From Sporofaciens musculi (GTDB lineage Bacteria > Bacillota > Clostridia > Lachnospirales > Lachnospiraceae), in the NCBI RefSeq assembly GCF_009830285.1, contig NZ_WUQX01000001.1, positions 5,146,501 to 5,210,500 on the forward strand: 64,000 nt of DNA, given 5' to 3'. Shown here one piece after another: positions 34,858-42,896 of the stretch. The notes below the pieces were generated by a model that searched no databases, had not been told where the DNA came from, and saw only the letters and a program-made list of their open reading frames with translations. Each line of letters opens with the position of its first letter. The first letter of the stretch is position 1. The position numbers and the translations under genes were made by a program.

Positions 34858-35646
34858 TTATAAAAAGTACTTTTTAACTGAGTTTACAGCATATCTCAAA
34901 CAATTTATATACGCCTTTACAGGGCATACTCCCTCAAATTTTACTTGAATATTCCACACTACTTTCCAATTTTTTAACTTTTTAGATGACAGAGACCTTG
35001 CCGACTTTCTATAGAGAGTTAGTGCCTCATTAATTCCATATGCCTCCCTCCCGTTTCTCATAAGCATTAACCATGTAGCATAATCCTCGCCCAAATGAAG
35101 CAGAGGCATCTGAAATTTACCAATTTTATCCAAATCCAACAGCACGCTTGATGTTGCTATCATTGTATTAGACAACAGAAATTTATAATTGATCCTCTCT
35201 TTAATTTTCCTTTTATTTTTAATTAACTTGCCATCTTTATCGATAATCTTAATTGCTGTAAATACAATTTCTGCACCTTTTTCACATATTATCTTAACTT
35301 GTTTTTCCAATTTATCTTGTTTCCATAAATCGTCACTATCTAAAAAGGCAATATACTGCCCATTCGCTAATTTAATCCCTCTATTCCTAGCCGCTGCCAC
35401 CCCCATATTCTTTGGCTGTCTGTAATATCTTATATTTTCATTATTCATGAGCATTTTTTCAATTTTCATATAAGAATTGTCTGTGGATGCATCGTCAATA
35501 ATTATGATTTCTATATTTTTATAAGTTTGTGCAAGCACAGATTTCACTGTTTTATCTATAAATTTATCCGCATTATATACTGGTATTATGACTGATATAA
35601 GACCTCTTATGCTCTTATTTTCACAACTACTTTTATAAAATCCCAT
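34858..35646 (-). CDS. Family 2 glycosyltransferase of locus 2
   Basis: This 262-residue GT-A enzyme has SVIIPVYNADKFIDKTVKSV, IIIIDDASTDNS, GVAAARNRGIKLANG and the metal-binding FLDSDDLW (DxD). The later ATWLMLMR block is the usual acceptor-side region. A longer N terminus overlaps the upstream gene by 40 bases; the first Met of the domain may be preceded by about 15 extra residues. Confidence 0.88.
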   Translation of the reverse strand: MGFYKSSCENKSIRGLISVIIPVYNADKFIDKTVKSVLAQTYKNIEIIIIDDASTDNSYMKIEKMLMNNENIRYYRQPKNMGVAAARNRGIKLANGQYIAFLDSDDLWKQDKLEKQVKIICEKGAEIVFTAIKIIDKDGKLIKNKRKIKERINYKFLLSNTMIATSSVLLDLDKIGKFQMPLLHLGEDYATWLMLMRNGREAYGINEALTLYRKSARSLSSKKLKNWKVVWNIQVKFEGVCPVKAYINCLRYAVNSVKKYFL

Positions 35647-36368
35647 AAACTACAATATCTTTCTTTTCTATTTCTATGAGCTACTTTAATTACTGCTTTT
35701 GTATCATCCCAGGATGTTCTTCTAATAAACTGATTATAATCTGTCCGATAATATAATAACGGCTCGCCTATATTTTTCCCCTTAATTCCTCTCGATATCA
35801 TTTTTGTAAATAGAGCAAAATCTTCCCCTCTTATACTCTCCGGATATCCACCATTTTCTATGATAATACTTTTTTTAAACATAACGCTGGGATGATTGAA
35901 TGGATTCCTCTGCTTTCCAAACTGATAGATATCCATACATGTCTGCGGCATCCTCTTAATACTCAGTATATTATCAATTTCCCCTGAAAACCTTGCTATA
36001 TCTGTTCCAACGATTCCCAAATTATTGTCTATATTAAATTCTCTTAATTGTTTTTCACATCTCAATTTGTGTGAAATGTCATCAGAATCCATTCTTGCAA
36101 CCAGCTCATTTTTACAATATTTTATTCCAACATTAAGAGCTGCTCCCAGTCCGGAGTTTTCGTTTCTTTTGATCAAATGGATAAACGGATAGTCATCTGC
36201 ATACTTATCCAAAATCATTTGAAGCTTTTTCGTTAATATCCCATCTTCTACAATTACAAAATCATTGGTTTGAATTGTTTGATTAAGCATACTATCTATG
36301 CTTTGCTTTAAATAATATGGATTTTCCTTCACATATACAGACATTAAAACGCTATATGAATGATACAT
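35607..36368 (-). CDS. Family 2 glycosyltransferase of locus 2
   Basis: This 253-residue GT-A enzyme has SVLMSVYVKENPYYLKQSID, FVIVEDGILT, SGLGAALNVGIKYC and the DxD region VARMDSDDISH. The acceptor-side block RGEDFALFTKMISRG is also present. It overlaps the transketolase C-terminal gene by 17 bases, suggesting coupled translation. Confidence 0.88.
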   Translation of the reverse strand: MYHSYSVLMSVYVKENPYYLKQSIDSMLNQTIQTNDFVIVEDGILTKKLQMILDKYADDYPFIHLIKRNENSGLGAALNVGIKYCKNELVARMDSDDISHKLRCEKQLREFNIDNNLGIVGTDIARFSGEIDNILSIKRMPQTCMDIYQFGKQRNPFNHPSVMFKKSIIIENGGYPESIRGEDFALFTKMISRGIKGKNIGEPLLYYRTDYNQFIRRTSWDDTKAVIKVAHRNRKERYCSLWDFIKVVVKIRA

Positions 36369-37287
36369 TCTGTAATTCCTCTATAATTCTTTTTTCAATG
36401 CTTTTCGCATCCATTCCATATTGCTGTCTCAAATATTTCTGGTTTCCCACTTTGACAGAGTATTCATCATTTACCCCTATCTTAAGAAGTGAAGCCCTCT
36501 TATCTTTCATCTCAGCTATAATCTCAGCTACTGCTGAGCCAAAGCCAGCAATAATATTGTGTTCTTCACATGTAACAATCAACTGATATCTTTTAGCAGC
36601 TTTTTCAATCGTATCCTTATCAATAGGTTTTACTGTTGGAAAGGTATATATAGCAGGATTATATTCTTTTCTGATTAGCAAATCTGTTGCTTCCTGAACT
36701 TCTTCAAAAATTGCACCTGTTGAAAAAATTGCTATTTTTTCTCCCTCCTTAACCTTTATAGCCTTACCGATTTGAAAATTATCTAACTTTTTATGAATAC
36801 TTTTTTCTCCTCCACGACCAAGTCTCAAATATGCAGTTCCACTATACTTCGCCAATGCTTTAGTGCAAGCCTCTGCCTCAACTAAATCACCAGGCGCCAT
36901 TACAACAACATCCGGCAACGCTCTTAATATGGCCAAATCCTCAGTTGCCTGGTGGCTCATCCCCAGAGAGCCATAGACAAAACCTCCACCGATACATACA
37001 ATCTTTACATTTGCTTTATGATATGCACAATCGTTTCGGATCTGTTCCAAGCATCGCAGCGTTGGGAAATTACCGATAGAATATGTAAATACTATTTTCC
37101 CCTCTAACGCCATTCCTGCCGCCATAGATGTCATATTCTGTTCAGCAATTCCTGCATTAGTAAATTGATCTGGACATTGTTCCCAAAATGGCTTCAAAAC
37201 TCCGAATCCTAAATCACCCGTGACTAATTCTATCTGTGGATTATTCTTAGCTAATTCAACTAACGTTTTAACAAATGTATCTCTCAT
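36352..37287 (-). CDS. Transketolase-like protein, C-terminal subunit
   Basis: This 311-residue protein comprises the Pyr and C-terminal domains of a split transketolase: LVTGDLGFGVLKPF, the TPP-activating glutamate in TNAGIAEQNMTSMAAGMALE, and the C-terminal TFPTVKPIDKDTIEKAAKRY. It starts at an ATGA overlap with the N-terminal subunit, so the two are made together. In a polysaccharide locus a dedicated transketolase may make an unusual ketose or branched sugar precursor. Confidence 0.87.
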   Translation of the reverse strand: MRDTFVKTLVELAKNNPQIELVTGDLGFGVLKPFWEQCPDQFTNAGIAEQNMTSMAAGMALEGKIVFTYSIGNFPTLRCLEQIRNDCAYHKANVKIVCIGGGFVYGSLGMSHQATEDLAILRALPDVVVMAPGDLVEAEACTKALAKYSGTAYLRLGRGGEKSIHKKLDNFQIGKAIKVKEGEKIAIFSTGAIFEEVQEATDLLIRKEYNPAIYTFPTVKPIDKDTIEKAAKRYQLIVTCEEHNIIAGFGSAVAEIIAEMKDKRASLLKIGVNDEYSVKVGNQKYLRQQYGMDAKSIEKRIIEELQNVSFI

Positions 37288-38294
37288 AAAATTGATCTTC
37301 TTTCTATAGTTTCAGATAACACTTTAACACGCCGCATATTTTCTGGATAATTTGTATTCCAGGTACTCGAAACTGTATGGTCTTTATTAATATCATCTTT
37401 TTCAGTTGGATAAAGTGGATTTTCTATTCCATTGGGTGTGTAAGGGTCTTCAACACCTTCCGGTTTAACAGCATATAATTCGTTTACAGCACAATCATAT
37501 TCCCAACCATCATGTGGAAATCTATAATGCCAAAGAATATTATTCTGCATAAATGACACCCCATATCCCTTTATGGTATCTGCTATAATCACTGTCGGTT
37601 TATGTATCAGGCTGTTACAGAATCCCTCTGCTTTCTTGAAAGCATCTTTTAATTCATTATGACTATTTCCATTTATTTCAATTACATGCCATCCAAATGC
37701 TCGCCACTTGTTACCAAAATTTTCTAATTCCAAAGTATTTTCATTAAAATCTAAACTTTGCATATGATTATGATCAATAATCGCTATAAGATTATTTAGC
37801 CTAAAGTGATTTGCATATAACACCGCTTCCCATACTGAGCCTTCATCACATTCTCCATCACCAAGAATTACATATACTTTGTTACTTTTTCTATTTTTTT
37901 TTAAAGCATACGCCATCCCTGCACCTGCTGATAACCCATGTCCTAATGAACCTGTCGAAAAGTCTACTCCTGGAAGATGGTGAGATACATGCCCTGATAA
38001 TCTGCTGCCATTTTGATAATGTGTTTTCAATTCTTGTACTGCAAAAAATCCTTCTTCCGCTAATGCTGCATATATCGCTGCGCCCGCATGTCCTTTACTC
38101 AAAATAAATCGATCTCTTTCTTCCCATTCCGGTTCGCCAGAGTTATACTTCAAAACATCTGCAAAAAGTACCGCCACTATGTCCGCTACAGACAAAATTG
38201 CACCTATATGGCTTCCGCCAGATAAATGAGTCATCTCTATTCCATGCCGTCGAATTTTCCATGCTAATTGTTTACTTGTCCATTTTCCAGACAT
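37284..38294 (-). CDS. Transketolase-like protein, N-terminal subunit
   Basis: This 336-residue protein has the PP domain of transketolase: SGGSHIGAILSVADIV, RFILSKGHAGAAIYAAL, and the TPP/Mg site LGDGECDEGSVWEAVLYANH followed by AIIDHNHMQ. I start at the ATG at 38294, where AAGGATGGAG is upstream; an ATG at 38303 has no room for a ribosome binding site. The split arrangement is common in Firmicutes. It follows the priming sugar transferase gene by 28 bp. Confidence 0.87.
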   Translation of the reverse strand: MSGKWTSKQLAWKIRRHGIEMTHLSGGSHIGAILSVADIVAVLFADVLKYNSGEPEWEERDRFILSKGHAGAAIYAALAEEGFFAVQELKTHYQNGSRLSGHVSHHLPGVDFSTGSLGHGLSAGAGMAYALKKNRKSNKVYVILGDGECDEGSVWEAVLYANHFRLNNLIAIIDHNHMQSLDFNENTLELENFGNKWRAFGWHVIEINGNSHNELKDAFKKAEGFCNSLIHKPTVIIADTIKGYGVSFMQNNILWHYRFPHDGWEYDCAVNELYAVKPEGVEDPYTPNGIENPLYPTEKDDINKDHTVSSTWNTNYPENMRRVKVLSETIERRSIL

Positions 38295-38322
38295 ATTCTC
38301 CATCCTTTCAATTATTTTTTTA

Positions 38323-38973
38323 CTACTCCTGACTGATTTTATGCTTTTCTACAATTCTCTGCACATCTTCAGGCAGTTTCTGCGAATGTGTAAGAACTTT
38401 AAAAACAGTCCAAAAAATACATTTAATATCACCCATAAAACTATGATTATACCTATAATACAGTTGTAACTTAATCTTAAGCGGCCTAACTTTCTCTAAA
38501 TAAAATTTATCTGGATCATCTGCTGATGTAAAAACTTTGAATTGCTCAAAATTTGTCATTGACGCCCAATCCGTAATACCTGGTTTTAAATCAAGAATTG
38601 GTTTTTCTTTCTCCGTAAACATATTTACATAGTACTGTAATTCTGGTCTTGGTCCAACAAGACTCATATCTCCCTTAACTACATTCAATAATTGTGGCAA
38701 TTCGTCTAATTTGGATTTTCTTAAAAAATGTCCCACTTTTGTTATTCGATTATCTTTATCACCAACATTCCATTTTCCATGTCCCTCACTATCCGGACGC
38801 ATTGACCGAAATTTAAATATTTTAAACTCCTTACCATATTGCCCAACACGCACTCCTCTGAAAAACACTCCGCCTTTCGAGTCAACAGTAATAATAACAG
38901 CCAATATTAACATAAGTGGACTAAGCACAACTAACCCCACAAAACTAACAATAAGGTCAAATAATCTTTTCAT
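38323..38973 (-). CDS. Priming glycosyl-1-phosphate transferase of locus 2 (PF02397)
   Basis: This 216-residue enzyme has MKRLFDLIVSFVGLVVLSPL as the membrane hairpin, KIFKFRSMRPDSEGHGKWN, SKLDELPQLLNVVKGDMSLV and GPRPEL. It starts the lipid-linked repeat unit of locus 2. I chose the ATG at 38973 with GAGG upstream, right after the SDR stop. It differs clearly from the locus 1 enzyme, implying a different first sugar. Confidence 0.9.
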   Translation of the reverse strand: MKRLFDLIVSFVGLVVLSPLMLILAVIITVDSKGGVFFRGVRVGQYGKEFKIFKFRSMRPDSEGHGKWNVGDKDNRITKVGHFLRKSKLDELPQLLNVVKGDMSLVGPRPELQYYVNMFTEKEKPILDLKPGITDWASMTNFEQFKVFTSADDPDKFYLEKVRPLKIKLQLYYRYNHSFMGDIKCIFWTVFKVLTHSQKLPEDVQRIVEKHKISQE

Positions 38974-38980
38974 AGATACC

Positions 38981-39739
38981 TCACATATTTGCACCATCAA
39001 CAGGAATATTGGTCGCCTGCATGAACGATGATTTATTGGAAGCCATGAAAACGACGATACCAGCTATTTCCTCTGGCGTTCCAAACCGATTAACAGCCTG
39101 ATGGTGCCTTAAAAAATCATCAACTCTCGGATGTCCTTCTTTTACAAATCTATCCCAATAAGACCCTTCAAAGGAAACTGCACCTGGCATAACAGAGCAA
39201 AGCAACACCCCTGTCGAAGCAAGCTGTCTGCCAACCGTTGTAACGTAAGCATTAAGAAAAGCCTTTGATGAAGCATATAACGGATTTCCCCGAAGCATTA
39301 CTGCTGAAATAGAACTTATATGAATAATTCTCCCATAACCATGTTCAATCATTAGAGGAATCAATATACTATTCATATCAATTGCAGCAACCGCATTGAA
39401 CTTTAGTGCATACCCCCAATCCTCGGCAGGACCAAGGTAATTCTTTGAAACAAGTGATCCTCCAACATTATGTATAACTACATCAAATCGTCCATATTTA
39501 TTAAGAAGATGCTTTGTAAAATCTTTTATATCACACTCCATGATATTCTGTACTTCATATGAAAAAGACTCGGCACCCGCTTCTAACGCTTCTGTTTTTA
39601 CATCTTTAAGAAGGTCTGATGAACGTGCGATTGCAACAATATCGCAATGTTCTTGCGCAAATTCAATAGCGATTCCTTTTCCAATACCTTTACTAGCACC
39701 AACAATAAGAATTTTTTTATTTTTTAATCCAAGTTCCAT
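38981..39739 (-). CDS. Short-chain dehydrogenase/reductase
   Basis: This 252-residue classical SDR has the cofactor motif ILIVGASKGIGKGIAIEFA (GxxxGxG), NVGG, the catalytic Ser in HISSISAV and YASSK (YxxxK), and ends in NIPVDGANM. It is the first structural gene of locus 2, next to the antiterminators. It may reduce a sugar precursor made by the transketolase pair. Confidence 0.87.
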   Translation of the reverse strand: MELGLKNKKILIVGASKGIGKGIAIEFAQEHCDIVAIARSSDLLKDVKTEALEAGAESFSYEVQNIMECDIKDFTKHLLNKYGRFDVVIHNVGGSLVSKNYLGPAEDWGYALKFNAVAAIDMNSILIPLMIEHGYGRIIHISSISAVMLRGNPLYASSKAFLNAYVTTVGRQLASTGVLLCSVMPGAVSFEGSYWDRFVKEGHPRVDDFLRHHQAVNRFGTPEEIAGIVVFMASNKSSFMQATNIPVDGANM

Positions 39740-39745
39740 ATTAAT

Positions 39746-40267
39746 TCATCTCCTTTCCCCATCTTCCCTAAGCCTTATCCCCAAATAAATCTTCCTTTTC
39801 TTCCCCCAAAAATCCTGCTCAATACACACATACCTTTTCCTCAGCCTCTGCCTCACAATTGCGTTTCGATATCTCCCCACCGGACCATAGGCTTTCACGA
39901 TCATCCCCTCGTCATCCACCTCCACCAGAGAACGCTGCACAATATGCTCCTCATTCTGCACATTTTCCAGAAAAATCTGTTCTTCCTCAGACACACTATA
40001 AAACGAATCCTCATGGTCACTCAAAAGCTTTGTAAGCCTTGGCACCCGCTTCAACTCCAAAAATAATCGTTTCGGATTATCGGTAACCACAAAAATATAT
40101 GCCGGAAACAACGGCCGCAGAAAAATCTCCTGCCCTTTCTCCGTCTTTCTGACACACTCCCGATTCATGCAAAAACATTCCTCATAATATTCTTTTGAAA
40201 TTATTTTCCCAATCAACCCGACCAGTTCTTCTTCTCCTCCGGTCTGGGTCTGGATTACATACCACAT
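39746..40267 (-). CDS. Second NusG/LoaP-type antiterminator of locus 2
   Basis: This 173-residue twin of the locus 1 protein at 18882-19400 also begins MWYVIQTQTGGEEELVGLIG and is identical through most of its length; the visible differences include TDNPKRLFLELKRVPRLTKL. It has the same NGN and KOW-like parts and the same ATG with AGGGGTGGGG upstream. Near-identity over 170 residues while the rest of the two loci differ implies recent duplication or ongoing gene conversion. Confidence 0.85.
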   Translation of the reverse strand: MWYVIQTQTGGEEELVGLIGKIISKEYYEECFCMNRECVRKTEKGQEIFLRPLFPAYIFVVTDNPKRLFLELKRVPRLTKLLSDHEDSFYSVSEEEQIFLENVQNEEHIVQRSLVEVDDEGMIVKAYGPVGRYRNAIVRQRLRKRYVCIEQDFWGKKRKIYLGIRLREDGERR

Positions 40268-40446
40268 TTCCCCACCCCTTTTAGAAACAAAACACAATTA
40301 CATATAGCCATAAAGGGCAGGCTTCGCCATATCCACAGCCATAAAAGCTCTGAACCCTTTTATTTTCATCCAGATATTACAGATTCCAACCCAATCATGG
40401 CACTAACCACAACTCAATCTTCCGAATCTGTTTTTGTCAACACATC
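40268..40446 (-). promoter_or_regulatory. Conserved spacer between the two antiterminator genes (locus 2 copy)
   Basis: This is the near-identical counterpart of 19401-19579, with the same pair of TTTATGGCT motifs and the same GGC-GAA-GCC hairpin. Its conservation suggests a cis-acting RNA or simply recent duplication of the cassette. Confidence 0.5.
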
Positions 40447-40941
40447 TCAATTCTTTTCAAAAATCTCAAGACCCGCCCACACATTTCCCAACTCATGCCC
40501 TGTAAACTTCAATCGAGCCAGTCGTCTATGCCGGTCAATCTTGCCTATACGGTTCTCATTTCCTTTGAGAGGTCCCTCGGTCACCCTGGCACCTCCCTTT
40601 TGGATTACACCTCTGGACATCTTCATATGCTTTTCTTTTCCACACAAATCTCTCAGGAACATTTCGTCCTGAATCTCAAGCCGAATCAAAGAAATTTTCT
40701 GTTCCATGATATTCTGGCACTGACGTAATGCATTCCTAAGAGCTTTCTCATTGCTGCTCTCCAAAAATACCCTCTCTGGAAATAAAATACATTTTTCCAG
40801 ATGCCAGTTTCCCTCATAGCGGCGCATCCTGTCATAAGTCAAAACAAATGCGTCTGTTAAGGATTTCCCCGATAAAATTCCTCTGCAAGAATCGAGTATC
40901 TGCTGTTCATCCTGCCCTTGACAGACTAATATATACCAGAT
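40447..40941 (-). CDS. First NusG/LoaP-type antiterminator of locus 2, apparent AUC start
   Basis: This 164-residue protein has exactly the length of its locus 1 counterpart, with WYILVCQGQDEQQILDSCRG, CILFPERVFLESSNEK and the KOW block GPLKGNENRIGKIDRHRRLA. The two copies differ at many more positions than the second-gene pair does, mainly in the linker (for example LIRLEIQDEMFLRDLCG). The codon before TrpTyr is again ATC with AAGAAGGG 7 bases upstream. A TTG at 41001 is in frame, but it lies inside the invertible segment and would be lost on inversion. Confidence 0.8.
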   Translation of the reverse strand: MWYILVCQGQDEQQILDSCRGILSGKSLTDAFVLTYDRMRRYEGNWHLEKCILFPERVFLESSNEKALRNALRQCQNIMEQKISLIRLEIQDEMFLRDLCGKEKHMKMSRGVIQKGGARVTEGPLKGNENRIGKIDRHRRLARLKFTGHELGNVWAGLEIFEKN

Positions 40942-40961
40942 AATAATCCCTTCTTTCGTGA

Positions 40962-41209
40962 AGTAACCTACTCTGCGAAAAATTTTTATATGTTTGTTCA
41001 AAAAAGTGGAGTGTGTAAAAAGAAATTGTTTGTTTAAAAGAACAAATTAATATTATATGGATTAATAATCTGATAATTCAAATAAAAATTTTCATTTTTT
41101 CCGTGTCTTAGTATTCTTATTTTCATAAAACCAATTTAGGTATTGAATTATTTGCTTTAGCTGGTTATAATATATGTGCTGTTTAAAAGAAGTCGCAGAG
41201 TAGGTTACT
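40962..41209. repeat. Invertible promoter segment (inverton) of locus 2
   Basis: A 17-bp inverted repeat, TCGCAGAGTAGGTTACT, occurs at 41193-41209 on the plus strand and at 40978-40962 on the minus strand, enclosing 214 bp. Relative to locus 1 the central base is G instead of A, and it is changed on both sides, so the two arms match within each locus but not between loci. The enclosed promoter points right, away from the operon (OFF). The right repeat extends into a perfect palindromic terminator. Confidence 0.82.
41143..41171 (+). promoter_or_regulatory. Promoter inside the locus 2 inverton, pointing away from the operon
   Basis: TTGAAT (41143-41148) and TATAAT (41166-41171) have a 17-bp spacer. 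Both hexamers and their flanks match locus 1, while the spacer differs. The predicted start near 41178 is followed within about 15 bases by the palindromic terminator. Confidence 0.8.
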
Positions 41210-41223
41210 CTGCGACTTTTTTT
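41190..41223. terminator. Palindromic terminator sharing an arm with the locus 2 inverted repeat
   Basis: An 11-bp stem (GTCGCAGAGTA and complement) with a 3-base loop at 41192-41216 is followed by TTTTTTTATATA on the plus strand, a textbook terminator for the OFF-facing promoter. On the minus strand it is followed by TTCTTTTAAA and can end the small-gene transcript from 41646. Confidence 0.82.
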
Positions 41224-41317
41224 ATATACCCTATATAATTCTTGATCATCTATTTTAATAATTAAAGCATAAAACTATCTAACAGAAAATTCGTTCCACA
41301 ACAATTACACTCTAAAC

Positions 41318-41542
41318 TTAAAAATCATATAAATCCGGATTAAGCCCCGCCCTTCTCATAACGACTCTCCGTTCTTTCCTTCCCATCACCTCCAACTCCT
41401 CTGCAATCAGCCCAGACAGCTCAAACTCTGTCTTTTCCTCCTTATCTGTATCCGGACAATACAAGAACCCTATTACCTGTCCAAACATATTCAAATCCTT
41501 GCCACATCTATAATCATATACAGAACCAATAACCTCTCTCAT
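41318..41542 (-). CDS. Small uncharacterised protein (74 aa)
   Basis: This 74-residue soluble protein (MREVIGSVYDYRCGKDLNMF ... RRAGLNPDLYDF) has no motif I recognise. Its start codon overlaps the stop of the preceding small gene (TAATG), so the two are co-translated. It precedes the locus 2 switch and shares the palindromic terminator with it. Confidence 0.6.
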   Translation of the reverse strand: MREVIGSVYDYRCGKDLNMFGQVIGFLYCPDTDKEEKTEFELSGLIAEELEVMGRKERRVVMRRAGLNPDLYDF

Positions 41543-41646
41543 TATTCTTCCTCCAAAAATTCGCGATAATCACTTTCATCTGCAAACAGAAGATAGCTTC
41601 CATTCACATATCCCATATAACCATCCGCTACAAAATAACCCTTCAT
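41542..41646 (-). CDS. Small uncharacterised protein (34 aa)
   Basis: A 34-residue peptide starts MKGYFVADGYMGYVNGSYLL and ends FADESDYREFLEEE. I use the ATG at 41646 because AGGAGGT lies about 7 bases upstream, although a longer frame reaches 41745. Tyrosine/glycine-rich small proteins of this kind are widespread in Lachnospiraceae. I know of no function. Confidence 0.55.
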   Translation of the reverse strand: MKGYFVADGYMGYVNGSYLLFADESDYREFLEEE

Positions 41647-41847
41647 TCCTAGCACCTCCTGTTTTCGTGTTTTCCTTAAGTTCTCTATCAGTTTACCAAA
41701 ACAGGTGTCCAAAAATCTCCACACCCATACCATTTTCAACAGCAAAAAACAAGAAAAATGCCAAAAAAATGAGGATACTTCCCTGAAATTACTTCAGAAA
41801 AATATCCTCAATCCGATTATAAATCTACAAAAGCACACCCTACAACA

Positions 41848-42867
41848 TTATGGATGCATAATAATTTTCATACACTGTTTAGACTGCATCACAGCAAATG
41901 CCTGTTCCATATCCTTCAAAGGAAAATGATGCGTAATCAGCGGCTCTACCTTTACCCTGCCGTCCTCCACAAAGTCCAGACATTCCTCGAACTCCTGTCT
42001 CGTATAGCAGATCGTCCCATAGATGTTAATCTCACGCCTTACCACTTGTCCAAGATCAACCTCCGGCAGACTGTGATACAGCCCTGTTACAGCATATGTC
42101 CCGCCCTTTTTCAGCATGTTCATAGCCGCAATCGGAACACCAGGCACACCAACGCAATCCTGTACAAAATCTGCCATCCGTCCCTTAGTAACCTCTCTAA
42201 CCTTCTCAATCGGGTCCTCTTTAGATGCATTAATCGTAACATCCGCCCCCAATTTCTTCGCTAACTCCAACCGTTCTACGTCTACCTCCGTCCCGACACA
42301 GATTACCGTTTTCGCCCCACGCAGCTTGATTAGCTGCACAGCATACAGCCCGATAGGGCCTGGACCATACACAACACATACATCTTTTGATGTAATAGCA
42401 GATGCCTTGACAGTGCGGTAAGCAGATGCAATGGGGTCCACAGACGCCCCCTGGTCATAGGTGGTGGTATCCCGCATCTTCCGGCAGACCTTTGCCGGAA
42501 CCCTTACATATTCCGCGAAAGCGCCGTCCACATGGATTCCCGTTTCCACCAGATGATCGCAGAGCACTTCCTTTCCCTCAATACACATATCACAGTCCCC
42601 GCACCCAATAACAATACACGGTGTCACACGGTCTCCCACTTTCAGATTCTTCACACGTGAACCGACCTCCACAACGTCTCCGGCAAACTCGTGACCCGGA
42701 ATCAACGGGTACGGCACCTCCCTGGTGCCGGCAAGTATAGGCCCGTCCGTTCCACAGATTCCAACAGACCTTACCTTGATGATTACATCATCCTCCCGCA
42801 AAACAGGATTCGGCACCTGCTTAACCGCAAATCCCTCTCCCGCGTGCTCTTTTACTACTGCTAACAT
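41848..42867 (-). CDS. Zinc-dependent medium-chain alcohol dehydrogenase
   Basis: This 339-residue MDR oxidoreductase has the catalytic zinc site GICGTDGPILAG with IPGHEFAGDVVEVGSRV, the structural zinc lobe CGDCDMCIEGKEVLC, and the NAD-binding VYGPGPIGLYAVQL. Close families are sorbitol/galactitol-phosphate and threonine-type dehydrogenases. It is adjacent and co-oriented with the phosphorylase/nagB cluster (29-bp gap), so a sugar or polyol substrate is likely. Confidence 0.87.
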   Translation of the reverse strand: MLAVVKEHAGEGFAVKQVPNPVLREDDVIIKVRSVGICGTDGPILAGTREVPYPLIPGHEFAGDVVEVGSRVKNLKVGDRVTPCIVIGCGDCDMCIEGKEVLCDHLVETGIHVDGAFAEYVRVPAKVCRKMRDTTTYDQGASVDPIASAYRTVKASAITSKDVCVVYGPGPIGLYAVQLIKLRGAKTVICVGTEVDVERLELAKKLGADVTINASKEDPIEKVREVTKGRMADFVQDCVGVPGVPIAAMNMLKKGGTYAVTGLYHSLPEVDLGQVVRREINIYGTICYTRQEFEECLDFVEDGRVKVEPLITHHFPLKDMEQAFAVMQSKQCMKIIMHP

Positions 42868-42896
42868 ACTTGTCTCCTCTGTACTCAGCCTATACT

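Noticed and set aside
34858-35646. Treating the frame breaks across the polysaccharide loci purely as sequencing error
   Set aside because: The breaks cluster in the loci and in the insertion sequence, while more than 20 kb of housekeeping genes have none. Error remains possible for the single-base homopolymer cases.
40942-41001. N-terminal extension of the locus 2 antiterminator from a TTG at 41001
   Set aside because: It translates the inverted repeat and part of the invertible segment, is absent in locus 1 (stop codon), and would be removed by inversion.
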